From positions 1 through 21,064 of the IMG/VR virus record IMGVR_UViG_3300030012_001439: a stretch of DNA of 21,064 bases; one strand, 5' to 3'. Numbering within the stretch: the first letter of the stretch is position 1; every line of letters begins with the position of its first letter. Under the pieces are notes generated by a model. The model was not told where the DNA came from, made no database searches, and saw only the letters and a program-made list of their open reading frames with translations. The DNA comes from a virus. Position numbers and translations under genes: made by a program. Below are positions 8,373 through 15,602 of the stretch, in pieces.

Positions 8373-9677
8373 TTATTTTGGTTTTTCTACTAAACTACCT
8401 TTAGCAAAACCTCTTCTAATACCGCGTTGCATATCTCTTACGGCAGATTGTGTTCTTCTCATAGCGTCTCTTCCAGACTGAGTTTTTAGTGCTTTTTTAC
8501 CTGCAGCACTCTTCTTATATCTATTAATATCTGTCTGTGCTCTTTTACCAGCTTTCTTAATAGTTTCTCTTCGTTTTCTTCGTTTCATTCTATCTTTAGA
8601 TGATGATTTAGATGCTTTTGTATCTGCTTTAACTTTATCAGCTTCATCCAGCATACCACCAAACTTATCAGCGTACATGCCACCTGTAGCTATAACACCT
8701 TCTAATGCTTTAATACCAAAGCCACTATCAGCTATTTTATCTTCTACTAGTTCATTAAGGCTTTTTGCTAAATCAGGATTACTTTTTTCAATAGCAGTAG
8801 AGTATCCTCTTATTTTAGCAATATCACCTAAAGTATCTCCAAGACCTACCATGCCACCTAATCCAGCTGGTGTTTCAGATAATAAACTTTTAGCCATAGC
8901 TAATGGATCTTCTGCACTATGAAAGTTATCAAACCATTTTTGATTACGTTCTTGAGCCTGTTGTTGTATATCTTTGTGTCTGTCTATTAAAGACATTAAT
9001 GAGTTTGTCTCTGAATCTCCCTGTGGTTTAGAATCTTCTCCTGTTGTTTTTTTAGTATAACCATCTGGAACAGGCATGGTAGGATTACCATCTGCATCTA
9101 TAGGGATCATCATAGTTTGACCATTAGGTCCAACATATTCTGCAAAACCAACTGATTGTTTTTGTTGAGTATTGTTTTCTGCTTGTTGCTGTGCTTGTGC
9201 TTGATTAAAAGCTGTAAAAGATCCTGGAGTTGAAAATTGACCATAGTCTACTTGTGGTTTAAGACCTTGTTGAATAACTTTATCTCCAACCTGTTCTAAA
9301 CCTTCTTTATTAATATTAAGGTCACCACCAGTGTCCATCTTAAGAACATCTTCTAGTTCTTTCATCTCATCAGATGATAACTCACCTTCTAGAGTAGGAG
9401 ATGGATCTATAGGCTCACCATTTATACGACCATCTTCAGCCATTTGATCAATACCTTTTTTAGCTTTGTCTCTAAGCTTTTCAAAAAAACTTACCCCAAA
9501 GTATCTTACAACATCGGCTGGTACAACATATTCACCATCAGATAGTTGAGCTGGTACATCATCTCTAACCTCTTCAGCATTAGAACCAAGAGGTACTTCA
9601 TTTCCTGATATAGGATCTACTGGTAATCCATCAGTTTTAAGACCACCTGTTTCCTCTAGATTATCCATTGATTCCAT
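8373..9677 (-). CDS. Conserved phage virion-associated protein, function unknown
   Basis: A 434-residue protein between portal and scaffold. The N-terminus (ETGGLKTDGLPVDPISGNEV, then NAEEVRDDVPAQLSDGEYVV, PADVVRYFG and FEKLRDKAKKG) is a motif I recognise from many phage genomes near portal or capsid genes, usually annotated as hypothetical or structural. Residues about 150-230 are Gln-rich and low in complexity. A Gly-rich segment (SETPAGLGGMVGLGDTLGDI) follows. The last 90 residues are strongly basic (KDRMKRRKRRETIKKAGKRA), suggesting contact with packaged DNA. The ATG at 9677 is supported by AGGAGAT 8 bases upstream. It could be an internal or assembly protein; the exact role is not known to me. 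Confidence 0.6.
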   Translation of the reverse strand: MESMDNLEETGGLKTDGLPVDPISGNEVPLGSNAEEVRDDVPAQLSDGEYVVPADVVRYFGVSFFEKLRDKAKKGIDQMAEDGRINGEPIDPSPTLEGELSSDEMKELEDVLKMDTGGDLNINKEGLEQVGDKVIQQGLKPQVDYGQFSTPGSFTAFNQAQAQQQAENNTQQKQSVGFAEYVGPNGQTMMIPIDADGNPTMPVPDGYTKKTTGEDSKPQGDSETNSLMSLIDRHKDIQQQAQERNQKWFDNFHSAEDPLAMAKSLLSETPAGLGGMVGLGDTLGDIAKIRGYSTAIEKSNPDLAKSLNELVEDKIADSGFGIKALEGVIATGGMYADKFGGMLDEADKVKADTKASKSSSKDRMKRRKRRETIKKAGKRAQTDINRYKKSAAGKKALKTQSGRDAMRRTQSAVRDMQRGIRRGFAKGSLVEKPK

Positions 9678-9688
9678 TACACTATCTC

Positions 9689-9895
9689 CTAAAATTTATC
9701 TGCTTGTGGACCATTAATTTTATCTCTTAAAGTTTTAAGACTACGAAGAGATTTAATTTCACCCTGAAGTCTGTATAAATCTTCTATTGTTGTAAGTATT
9801 TCCATTTGTTTATGATAGAAAGATATACGAGAATCTAGTTCTTTATTTAAAGAGTCCCACATATTTTTATCATTTACTAAAGATTTTATACTCAT
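9689..9895 (-). CDS. Small conserved helical phage protein
   Basis: A 68-residue protein wedged between two head-module genes with 6- to 11-base gaps. The body is predicted mostly helical (LVNDKNMWDSLNKELDSRIS, then TTIEDLYRLQGEIKSLRSL) and carries the pattern of a WD-x-L-x-x-E-L-D helix followed by a Leu-rich helix. I recognise similar small proteins in the same position in marine phage genomes, but no function is assigned to them. It could be an assembly chaperone or minor virion component. No membrane segment or catalytic motif is visible. Confidence 0.6.
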   Translation of the reverse strand: MSIKSLVNDKNMWDSLNKELDSRISFYHKQMEILTTIEDLYRLQGEIKSLRSLKTLRDKINGPQADKF

Positions 9896-9901
9896 AGATT
9901 A

Positions 9902-10231
9902 TTATCTCATATCTTTTTTCATAGCTACTTTATTGCCCATAGGTTTACCTGCCATATAAGCTGTAGCCCCCATGTAAGCTGCTACAATACCAGTTTGAGC
10001 GATATAAAATAAGCCAAGTAAGTCTGCTAATGCTGCTACTCTTGTATCTGACATCATAGGTGTAAACAAAAAGACTGTAAACCCAATCATCATTACCATA
10101 GCAACCCAAGCCATTTTCTTTTGTGACTCTGCTTTTTCTTCACGTAGCTCTATTTCAAGCATACGTTCTTTCATTGATACTTCTTCTGCTGTGATTTTAC
10201 CATCACCATCAATGTCAAAATCTACTACCAT
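9902..10231 (-). CDS. EF-hand-like membrane protein
   Basis: A 109-residue protein whose ATG overlaps the portal stop codon (TAATG); GAGG lies 7 bases before the start. Residues 6-17 (DIDGDGKITAEE) match the 12-residue EF-hand calcium loop exactly: Asp at loop positions 1, 3 and 5, Gly at 6, Ile at 8, Glu at 12. Only five residues precede the loop, so the entering helix of a full EF-hand is missing. A charged helix follows (MKERMLEIELREEKAESQKK), then two membrane helices at about 41-60 and 72-95 and a basic tail. Two helices would suit a holin or an inner-membrane assembly factor. Calcium binding and role are inferred; I have only seen similar phage proteins listed as hypothetical or holin. 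Confidence 0.65.
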   Translation of the reverse strand: MVVDFDIDGDGKITAEEVSMKERMLEIELREEKAESQKKMAWVAMVMMIGFTVFLFTPMMSDTRVAALADLLGLFYIAQTGIVAAYMGATAYMAGKPMGNKVAMKKDMR

Positions 10232-12342
10232 TAAATATCCTCACCTGTATTAGCTGGAAAACCTTCTTCTCCTGGAGTTGGTGCTGTACCTGTACCTATA
10301 TTACCACCACCAGATCCTTGAGTATCACCTACTTGTACACCAGCAGGAGGCTCAGGTGTTTCTTCTACAGGAGCTTCTTCTGCTTGCATACCTTTAAGTA
10401 TCTCAGCCATAAGAGCAGCTTCTGACATATTGTTAGTAACTTTATCAGGGTCTAAATCCATAGACTCAGCTATCTCTCTTATAAGATAATCCATCTTAGT
10501 AAATGGTGCAAGCATTGGATTTTGAACTACACCCAAGAACTGCATTAGTCGTTGAGATCTTACTTCATTAGCCATTAAAGATGCTGTGCCTTGTGCTTTA
10601 ACCTCTAGGTCACCTTTAATAGAAGGATCAAAGTCAAATTGCATATTAAAATTAAAGAAAGATTTACCTAGTGGTGCTAAAAGATAATCATCTACATTTT
10701 TAATAACAGTACGTATGCTACCGTTGGCAGCAGACATAAGCATAGAAATACCAGAAGCAGTACGACCCACTCCTTGTATACCTGTCTGACCATGAGCGAA
10801 AGAAGGAAAGCCAGTTGATTCATCTGCTAATACTCTTGCTTTGTCAAACATCTGCATATTTTCATTAGATACGTTAGGAAACTTAGTTCCAAAGATAGAT
10901 TGACCAGGAGCACCTCCCTGCCTTGTAAAGACCTTGCCAGGATATACTGTTAGATCTTGACCTGGAGTCATATTTGTTTCATCTATTTCTATAATCAAGT
11001 TACCTGATAAAGCTGCATTATCTACAGCCATACGCATAAAACCATTCATCAGTGTTTGAGTGTCATCCATATTTTCAGCTAAACCTACACCAAAAAAGCT
11101 ATATGGGTTTACTTCATAAGGTACAGCATAGTAAGGTAAATACGTAGGTGTAAATGGATTCATAACTAAGCGTAAGACACGATTATTACATATCCATATA
11201 TTTACAGAAACTTGCTCAGAGTCTTGTAGTTCTTTAGGAATATCTACAGAATATTCTTCTAATAAATCTGTATCAATGTAACCCCAAAACTCTAATACTT
11301 CAAATCGGTCAGGATTAGTATCCTGAGCGTCATCTTGCATTAATGTTTCCCAATACTCAGAATAGTAATTCTCACCATTCATTACCGCATCATCAATAGC
11401 ATTCTCTCGAAAGAATGGTCTTTTCTTAAGACTACGTAGTTGAGACCTAGACATTTTATGTCTTTCAACAATATACTCTGCCTCATCCATGTTATTAGCA
11501 TCAGGATCTGGGTAAAAGTTCCAGATCGATACTGAAGAACACTTAGGAACTGTCTTAATAATAGGGCTATAGTTACCATCTGCATCCCAGTTAGGATACT
11601 CTTTGTCTATAGCAAATGGTCCTTTCATGATACCTGTGCCAAACAAAGAACATTCAAAAGCTGCTGTTCTAAGTTGTTTACTAGCGTTAGATTCTTCTAA
11701 CTGATCATGTATTTTCTTCTCCATCTTCTTAGCAGCTTCTAAAGCTGGAAAAAAGTTTACTGATTCTCCAGTAGAGCCAGTACCTTCAACTAACTTATCT
11801 TGAACTGGCTCAAACTTATCTTGTAACTCAGGAGATAGTTGATTAAATATCAGAGCTGTAGGTGATGGTTTAGGAGCTTCTATGGGAGGAGCAGGGGGCA
11901 TTGGAGGAGAACCAGGAGTGGGGGGAACTGCTGGAGCAGGTTGTTGATCTTTTTTAAAGTGAACAGCTGCTTGTATACCCTCTGGAAGGGTTGTAGGATC
12001 TATTGTTATAGGAAACTTATTGTTACCAAATAATACATCTACTAGTTGACTATATGCAGCTAATACTTTTGTTTTAGTAACTTTAACAAATACTCTAGAC
12101 TTTTCAGAGTTAGTAAAAGCTACGTCAGGTCCATAAAGACCACGATAGTTTCTGTAGGCTTGCAGCCATCTTTGTTCATCTGTATACCTATGATCTTTAG
12201 ACTTGTTGTATTTTTCACGTACAAGTTGTACAACACTGCCTACATCTTCATCTGCTGTACCTTCTTCATCTGAGTCTTCGATAAAAGAGGATTGAGCATC
12301 ATCCATGTAAAGCTCATCTATTCTTACTTCTTCTTCTGCCAT
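10231..12342 (-). CDS. Portal protein
   Basis: A 703-residue protein right after the terminase large subunit, with ATG at 12342 and an AGAGGAAG site before it. It has the size and order of podoviral (P22-type) portals: an acidic N-terminal arm, then DEQRWLQAYRNYRGLYGPDV and TKTKVLAAYSQLVDVLFGNN in the early helical region. A long central stretch includes YIVERHKMSRSQLRSLKKRP, ICNNRVLRLVMNPF, YYAVPYEVNPYSFFGVGLAE and NMDDTQTLMNGFMRMAVDN. The TGIQGVGRTASGISMLM motif sits before the barrel region. Residues about 134-162 form a Pro/Ala-rich insert, probably a flexible loop. The Glu/Gly/Pro-rich C-terminus is disordered. It should form the dodecameric DNA channel at one vertex and bind the terminase. 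Confidence 0.85.
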   Translation of the reverse strand: MAEEEVRIDELYMDDAQSSFIEDSDEEGTADEDVGSVVQLVREKYNKSKDHRYTDEQRWLQAYRNYRGLYGPDVAFTNSEKSRVFVKVTKTKVLAAYSQLVDVLFGNNKFPITIDPTTLPEGIQAAVHFKKDQQPAPAVPPTPGSPPMPPAPPIEAPKPSPTALIFNQLSPELQDKFEPVQDKLVEGTGSTGESVNFFPALEAAKKMEKKIHDQLEESNASKQLRTAAFECSLFGTGIMKGPFAIDKEYPNWDADGNYSPIIKTVPKCSSVSIWNFYPDPDANNMDEAEYIVERHKMSRSQLRSLKKRPFFRENAIDDAVMNGENYYSEYWETLMQDDAQDTNPDRFEVLEFWGYIDTDLLEEYSVDIPKELQDSEQVSVNIWICNNRVLRLVMNPFTPTYLPYYAVPYEVNPYSFFGVGLAENMDDTQTLMNGFMRMAVDNAALSGNLIIEIDETNMTPGQDLTVYPGKVFTRQGGAPGQSIFGTKFPNVSNENMQMFDKARVLADESTGFPSFAHGQTGIQGVGRTASGISMLMSAANGSIRTVIKNVDDYLLAPLGKSFFNFNMQFDFDPSIKGDLEVKAQGTASLMANEVRSQRLMQFLGVVQNPMLAPFTKMDYLIREIAESMDLDPDKVTNNMSEAALMAEILKGMQAEEAPVEETPEPPAGVQVGDTQGSGGGNIGTGTAPTPGEEGFPANTGEDI

Positions 12343-12357
12343 TTAGTCTTCCTCTTT

Positions 12358-13926
12358 CTAATAACCAAATTTTGGATCAGCTTGTTGAAATCCACTACGA
12401 GATGCTGTAGGATTATAGTTCCAGATATTATTAGAACGTGCTCTAGTCATAAGACCATACCTAAGAGCATCATATCCATGATCTATAGGAGAGTTTGTAT
12501 CTATATCTTCTGAATTATTTTTATCTAAAGGTAGTGCAGGTAACTCACTTACAATGTTTCTGCAAGTATTAAAAAATACTAGTCTAGGTTCATCAGTAAG
12601 ATCATCTATTTGTAATCTTCTATGAACTTCATTTTTACCAGCTATTCTAGAACCTCTTGATCTATCTGATGGTCTCCAACGACAACCTTTCATAATCATT
12701 TGCTCTGCTAAACTAGGACCAGTATCTCCTCTTTTATGCCAAAGAGAAGAGTCTAAAACACCGTATCTTATTCTATCTTCTTGTTCTAAATCTAAAATTA
12801 AATCAGCTAAATCACTTGCTGTTGTTTTATTAACGTATAACTCTCTGTATACTATAAGCTGCTCTGATGGTGATACAGCAAACCATAAGACTGCTGTCAT
12901 AGAACCGTATCCATAGTCGCAAGCTCTAAAGCGAGTCCAAGAGCGCGGTATGTCAAATGGTTCAATCACGTGATCCTTGTAACTGAACTCTGTGAAGGCA
13001 GCACCCTCGGAAATTGACCAGTCACCTTCAAGAAGCTGTCTACGTTGATGCTCTGGTAAAGATAGTAGATTAGCTTCGTACATACCATCATCTGCTAGGT
13101 ATGGGTTATTAAATAGTGTAGCTGGTATAAACCTACGTTTAAATAAAGGTTCTCCAGCCCTAGAATGTCCTTGTGGTAATGTTAAAATATCACCATTTTC
13201 GTCTGTTGCCCAAAAAGACTCATTAGGTGGACAAGGGTCTACAAAGTATTTTTTAACCCATGTATGCCCAGGTCCACCTGGGTTGCTTGTAGCTCTCATA
13301 TAGAGAGGTAAACCTGACTTGCCTGTAGAACGTAACCTTGATCTCATATAGTTCCAAGGATAAGGTGTTGCCCATTGTGTAAGCTCATCAAAACCTATCC
13401 ATGAAAAAGCTTGACCTTGATAACGCATAACGTCATCTTCTCTATCTAGGTATGACATCCAAAGTGTAGCACCTGATGGACATACCCATGTCTTGTCTCT
13501 TTCCATAAACTTTATTCCTGGAATAGCTTTAGGATATAAAGTTTTAGATACTGATACAAGTTCTCTTAGTTCTTCTGTGCTACGTCTAACAAGTAGTCCT
13601 CTAAATAAAGAGTTATTAAAGTAACGTACAGGATCAGCAACCATTGCATAACTTTTACCACCACCTGCTGCCCCACCATATAAAACTTCTTGTTCTGTAG
13701 AGGCTAAGAAGTCTGTTTGTGGACCTGGATTAGGTTCAAAGACAATATCTTTAGTTGCTTGCTCTACATCTATATCAGGAGCTTTGACTGTCGCTGGAGT
13801 AGTATGTTCTTGTTCCTTGACCTCCAAGACGTTCTTCTTCAAGGACTTTCGCTTTGTTCGCGGCTTTTTCCGCTTCCCTTGAATAGATTCTGTAATGGCT
13901 CGCTGTCTTGCGCCTTCGTTCTTCAA
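12358..13926 (-). CDS. terL: Terminase large subunit (ATPase and nuclease)
   Basis: Packaging motor protein. The ATPase half shows Walker A GGAAGGGKS (residues 84-92 from the TTG used here), the helix RGLLVRRSTEELRELVSVS, Walker B WIGFDE followed by LTQW (about 176-185), and the coupling motif TSNPGGPGH. The C-terminal nuclease half shows FRACDYGYGS, YGVLDSSLW and DHGYDALRYGL, which supply the acidic residues expected of the RNase H-like fold. No ATG exists before Walker A. The longest frame starts at a TTG (13924-13926) with only GAGAG in front, and overlaps the upstream gene by 152 bases. The true N-terminus is therefore uncertain: TTG start, a later TTG, or entry by frameshift. Confidence 0.93.
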   Translation of the reverse strand: MKNEGARQRAITESIQGKRKKPRTKRKSLKKNVLEVKEQEHTTPATVKAPDIDVEQATKDIVFEPNPGPQTDFLASTEQEVLYGGAAGGGKSYAMVADPVRYFNNSLFRGLLVRRSTEELRELVSVSKTLYPKAIPGIKFMERDKTWVCPSGATLWMSYLDREDDVMRYQGQAFSWIGFDELTQWATPYPWNYMRSRLRSTGKSGLPLYMRATSNPGGPGHTWVKKYFVDPCPPNESFWATDENGDILTLPQGHSRAGEPLFKRRFIPATLFNNPYLADDGMYEANLLSLPEHQRRQLLEGDWSISEGAAFTEFSYKDHVIEPFDIPRSWTRFRACDYGYGSMTAVLWFAVSPSEQLIVYRELYVNKTTASDLADLILDLEQEDRIRYGVLDSSLWHKRGDTGPSLAEQMIMKGCRWRPSDRSRGSRIAGKNEVHRRLQIDDLTDEPRLVFFNTCRNIVSELPALPLDKNNSEDIDTNSPIDHGYDALRYGLMTRARSNNIWNYNPTASRSGFQQADPKFGY

Positions 13927-14233
13927 TAGAAACTCTCTTTTTTAATCCTGCATGGCTTATATATCTGCCAGATTTTTTACTTAACCAATCTGCTACAACT
14001 CTTAAAGAATACTCTCTTAGATATTGTTTAGCTTGATCAAGTAACTCTAGTTCTTCTGGGATAGGTATAAGTATATGCTTGTCATCAGGGTCTTGATAAT
14101 ATCCAAAAGGTATTGTTCTACCTACTCTTACTAAAGGATACCATTCACCATCTTTACCTTTTTTAGGTATCCGATACTTAACTGCTTTTCTTCGACCTTC
14201 TGATTTACCTGCTATTCTTTTTTTATCTGCCAT
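13775..14233 (-). CDS. Basic HTH-like packaging protein upstream of terL
   Basis: A 152-residue basic protein. The N-terminus is RKAVKYRIPKKGKDGEWYPL, followed by RTIPFGYYQDPDDKHILIPI. The middle (EELELLDQAKQYLREYSLRV, VADWLSKKSGRYISHAGLKK) has the helix-turn-helix look of a recombinase- or resolvase-type DNA-binding domain. A charged helix closes it (EERRRKTASHYRIYSREAEK). I associate this domain with the start of marine phage packaging modules, either as a second small subunit or as an N-terminal part of TerL. Its last 152 bases overlap the terL frame. The ATG at 14231-14233 directly abuts the -10 box at 14234-14239, so it must be translated from an upstream transcript or use another start. 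Confidence 0.7.
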   Translation of the reverse strand: MADKKRIAGKSEGRRKAVKYRIPKKGKDGEWYPLVRVGRTIPFGYYQDPDDKHILIPIPEELELLDQAKQYLREYSLRVVADWLSKKSGRYISHAGLKKRVSIEERRRKTASHYRIYSREAEKAANKAKVLEEERLGGQGTRTYYSSDSQSS

Positions 14234-14262
14234 ACTATAACATATTATTTAGTAATTGTCAA
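14234..14262 (-). promoter_or_regulatory. Leftward sigma70-type promoter in the packaging module
   Basis: Minus strand: TTGACA at 14257-14262, 17-base spacer, TATAGT at 14234-14239, with TG-T directly upstream (extended -10). The -35 box overlaps the stop of the terminase small-subunit candidate. The -10 box touches the ATG of the next gene, so a transcript from here would start inside that gene. It probably boosts terL, portal and head genes. Confidence 0.65.
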
Positions 14263-14621
14263 GAGTCTTTTTCTTTAGAAGGTAAAATAAATACTGGCTC
14301 TTTAGATGTTACTTCTATTTTATCTGTTTTTACTAAGCCAGCTCTGTCCATAATATCTTTAGCTGCAACCATACGTTCTTTAGCCCCTAATAAATCATCC
14401 TCTCCCATAACAGAATACATAGTATATGCAGCTTTAGTAGATGACTGTGCTATAAACTTTTTAGTTCTTTCATATATTTCATCAGATAGTTTTGATGTTA
14501 TTGCAGATGTTGCTGTATTTTTAGAGTATCCAGCTAATTTTTTAGCTAAAACAGGATCACCTTTTGCTTCATCAAATAAAACATCTAAAAATTTTTGTTC
14601 CATTTCTGTTAAGTTTGACAT
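14259..14621 (-). CDS. terS: Terminase small subunit candidate
   Basis: A 120-residue helical protein upstream of terL. The N-terminal part (EMEQKFLDVLFDEAKGDPVL, AKKLAGYSKNTATSAITSKL) has the short-helix and turn pattern of the DNA-binding half of small terminases. The middle (ERTKKFIAQSSTKAAYTMYS) suits the oligomerising helices. The C-terminus (MVAAKDIMDRAGLVKTDKIE, TSKEPVFILP) closely resembles the end of many phage small-terminase or packaging-recognition proteins I know, including the Pro-Val-Phe-Ile-Leu-Pro tail that contacts the large subunit. It should recognise the packaging site and load TerL. Family placement is from memory. Confidence 0.75.
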   Translation of the reverse strand: MSNLTEMEQKFLDVLFDEAKGDPVLAKKLAGYSKNTATSAITSKLSDEIYERTKKFIAQSSTKAAYTMYSVMGEDDLLGAKERMVAAKDIMDRAGLVKTDKIEVTSKEPVFILPSKEKDS

Positions 14622-14622
14622 A

Positions 14623-14973
14623 CTAACTTACTTCCTTAAATATTAACTTACCTGATACTGATAAATCAAGAGCATTAGCATTTCTATGAGCTACAATAGA
14701 ATCACCAGACTTTAAATGTATAACACTACCACCCTCTAAAACATTTTTAAATGTATTTGCTGCTATAGAAAATTTTCTTAATAGATGAGTATATGCACTA
14801 TTTCTTTTAATTTGAATGTTTGTATCAGTGCTTCCTGTATCACCTGAACTAAGAAGTAATAATGTAATTTCTGCTTCATACTTTGTAGGTACTGTAAAAA
14901 CAACAGTAGCGTCATCTCCAGCAGAAGTTGCTGTTATAGAAGAACTTTCAAAAAAAGAAAAGAATTCTTCCAT
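14623..14973 (-). CDS. Small beta-rich hypothetical protein
   Basis: A 116-residue protein, ATG overlapping the previous stop (TAATG), GGAAG close upstream. The sequence alternates hydrophobic and polar residues in strands (ATVVFTVPTKYEAEITLLLL, VIHLKSGDSIVAHRNANALD, LSVSGKLIFKEVS), giving a compact all-beta domain similar in layout to capsid decoration or tail-knob proteins. It sits just before terS, so it is co-expressed with packaging genes. I do not recognise a family; virion location is a guess. Confidence 0.6.
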   Translation of the reverse strand: MEEFFSFFESSSITATSAGDDATVVFTVPTKYEAEITLLLLSSGDTGSTDTNIQIKRNSAYTHLLRKFSIAANTFKNVLEGGSVIHLKSGDSIVAHRNANALDLSVSGKLIFKEVS

Positions 14974-15149
14974 TATTTACTTCCTTTCATTAGTTTTAAA
15001 AGTGTTTGTTGTAAACGATAATTTTCTGTTTCAAAACCATCTTCTTTATTCATACTTCCAACAGTGTTACCAAATACATCTATAATTTCTTTGTTTTTAA
15101 TAAAATAACCGTATTGAGCTAGTTTTTCTTCAAACTTCTTTAGTATCAT
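14973..15149 (-). CDS. Small hypothetical protein (58 aa)
   Basis: Minus-strand frame of 59 codons, ATG at 15147-15149 and TAA at 14973-14975. The start overlaps the upstream stop by four bases (ATGA) and the stop overlaps the next ATG (TAATG); this translational coupling on both sides is the main support. The protein starts MILKKFEEKLAQYGYFIKNK, has a short strand-turn piece (IIDVFGNTVGSM) and ends in a basic helix (NYRLQQTLLKLMKGSK). No family recognised. Confidence 0.6.
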   Translation of the reverse strand: MILKKFEEKLAQYGYFIKNKEIIDVFGNTVGSMNKEDGFETENYRLQQTLLKLMKGSK

Positions 15150-15445
15150 GTTTTTCTTTTTTTAGATTTAGTTGTTTTTCTTTTTACAGCTGAAACTCGT
15201 CTAGGCTTACCAGCAGGTTGACCAAGAGCTTTTTTCTCTTTTACTTTTTTAGCCTTCTCAGCTGAAGACATTTCTTTAGTTGTTTTAGGTGTCTTACTGC
15301 TTATTCTTTTAGAAGGGCGACAGTAAGGTGTACCCCTACCATCACCCTTCTTACGTCCACAAGCCTTGCCTGTGCTAACGTCTTTCCAGTCTTCTTTAAA
15401 CCAACGCTTAAGAGCTAGACCAGCTTTTGTTTTACGAACAGCCAC
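15146..15445 (-). CDS. Very basic protein with a Cys/Arg/Gly core (DUF5872-like)
   Basis: A 99-residue protein started by GTG at 15443-15445, one base overlapping the upstream TAG, with GAGG eight bases upstream. The first half (LALKRWFKEDWKDVSTGKAC, GRKKGDGRGTPYCRPSKRIS, SKTPKTTKEM) matches a domain of unknown function that I associate with marine phages and large eukaryotic DNA viruses (I believe DUF5872). Two Cys residues flank the GRKKGDGRGTPY core. The second half is a Lys/Arg tail (AVKRKTTKSKKRKT). The composition suggests nucleic-acid binding; the role is unknown. Confidence 0.65.
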   Translation of the reverse strand: MAVRKTKAGLALKRWFKEDWKDVSTGKACGRKKGDGRGTPYCRPSKRISSKTPKTTKEMSSAEKAKKVKEKKALGQPAGKPRRVSAVKRKTTKSKKRKT

Positions 15446-15600
15446 TACTTTTTCCTCTTTTTACCACCAGAAGCTTTTTTCTTTCTACACTTAGCAATCA
15501 TCCCAGAAGCATAAGCACTAGGAAATACTTTATGTGCTGCTTTAGCTTTGTAGTAACAAGCGTCTTTCTTAGTTCCTGATTTTTTCTTTTTAGCTGCCAT
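15445..15600 (-). CDS. Small basic Cys-containing protein (51 aa)
   Basis: ATG at 15598-15600, TAG at 15445-15447. The protein starts MAAKKKKSGTKKDACYYKAK, continues AAHKVFPSAYASGMIAKCRK and ends in KKASGGKKRKK. The core with two Cys and the PSAYASG motif is one I recognise from small conserved proteins of marine phages. It is flanked by other Lys-rich genes with 1- to 2-base spacing, so it belongs to the same operon. Function unknown; composition suggests nucleic-acid binding, and the two cysteines could form a disulphide or metal site. Confidence 0.7.
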   Translation of the reverse strand: MAAKKKKSGTKKDACYYKAKAAHKVFPSAYASGMIAKCRKKKASGGKKRKK

Positions 15601-15602
15601 GA

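Noticed and set aside
11382-11585. Leftward frame of 67 codons inside the portal gene
   Set aside because: It is an alternative frame within a clear portal coding sequence and has no supporting start site.
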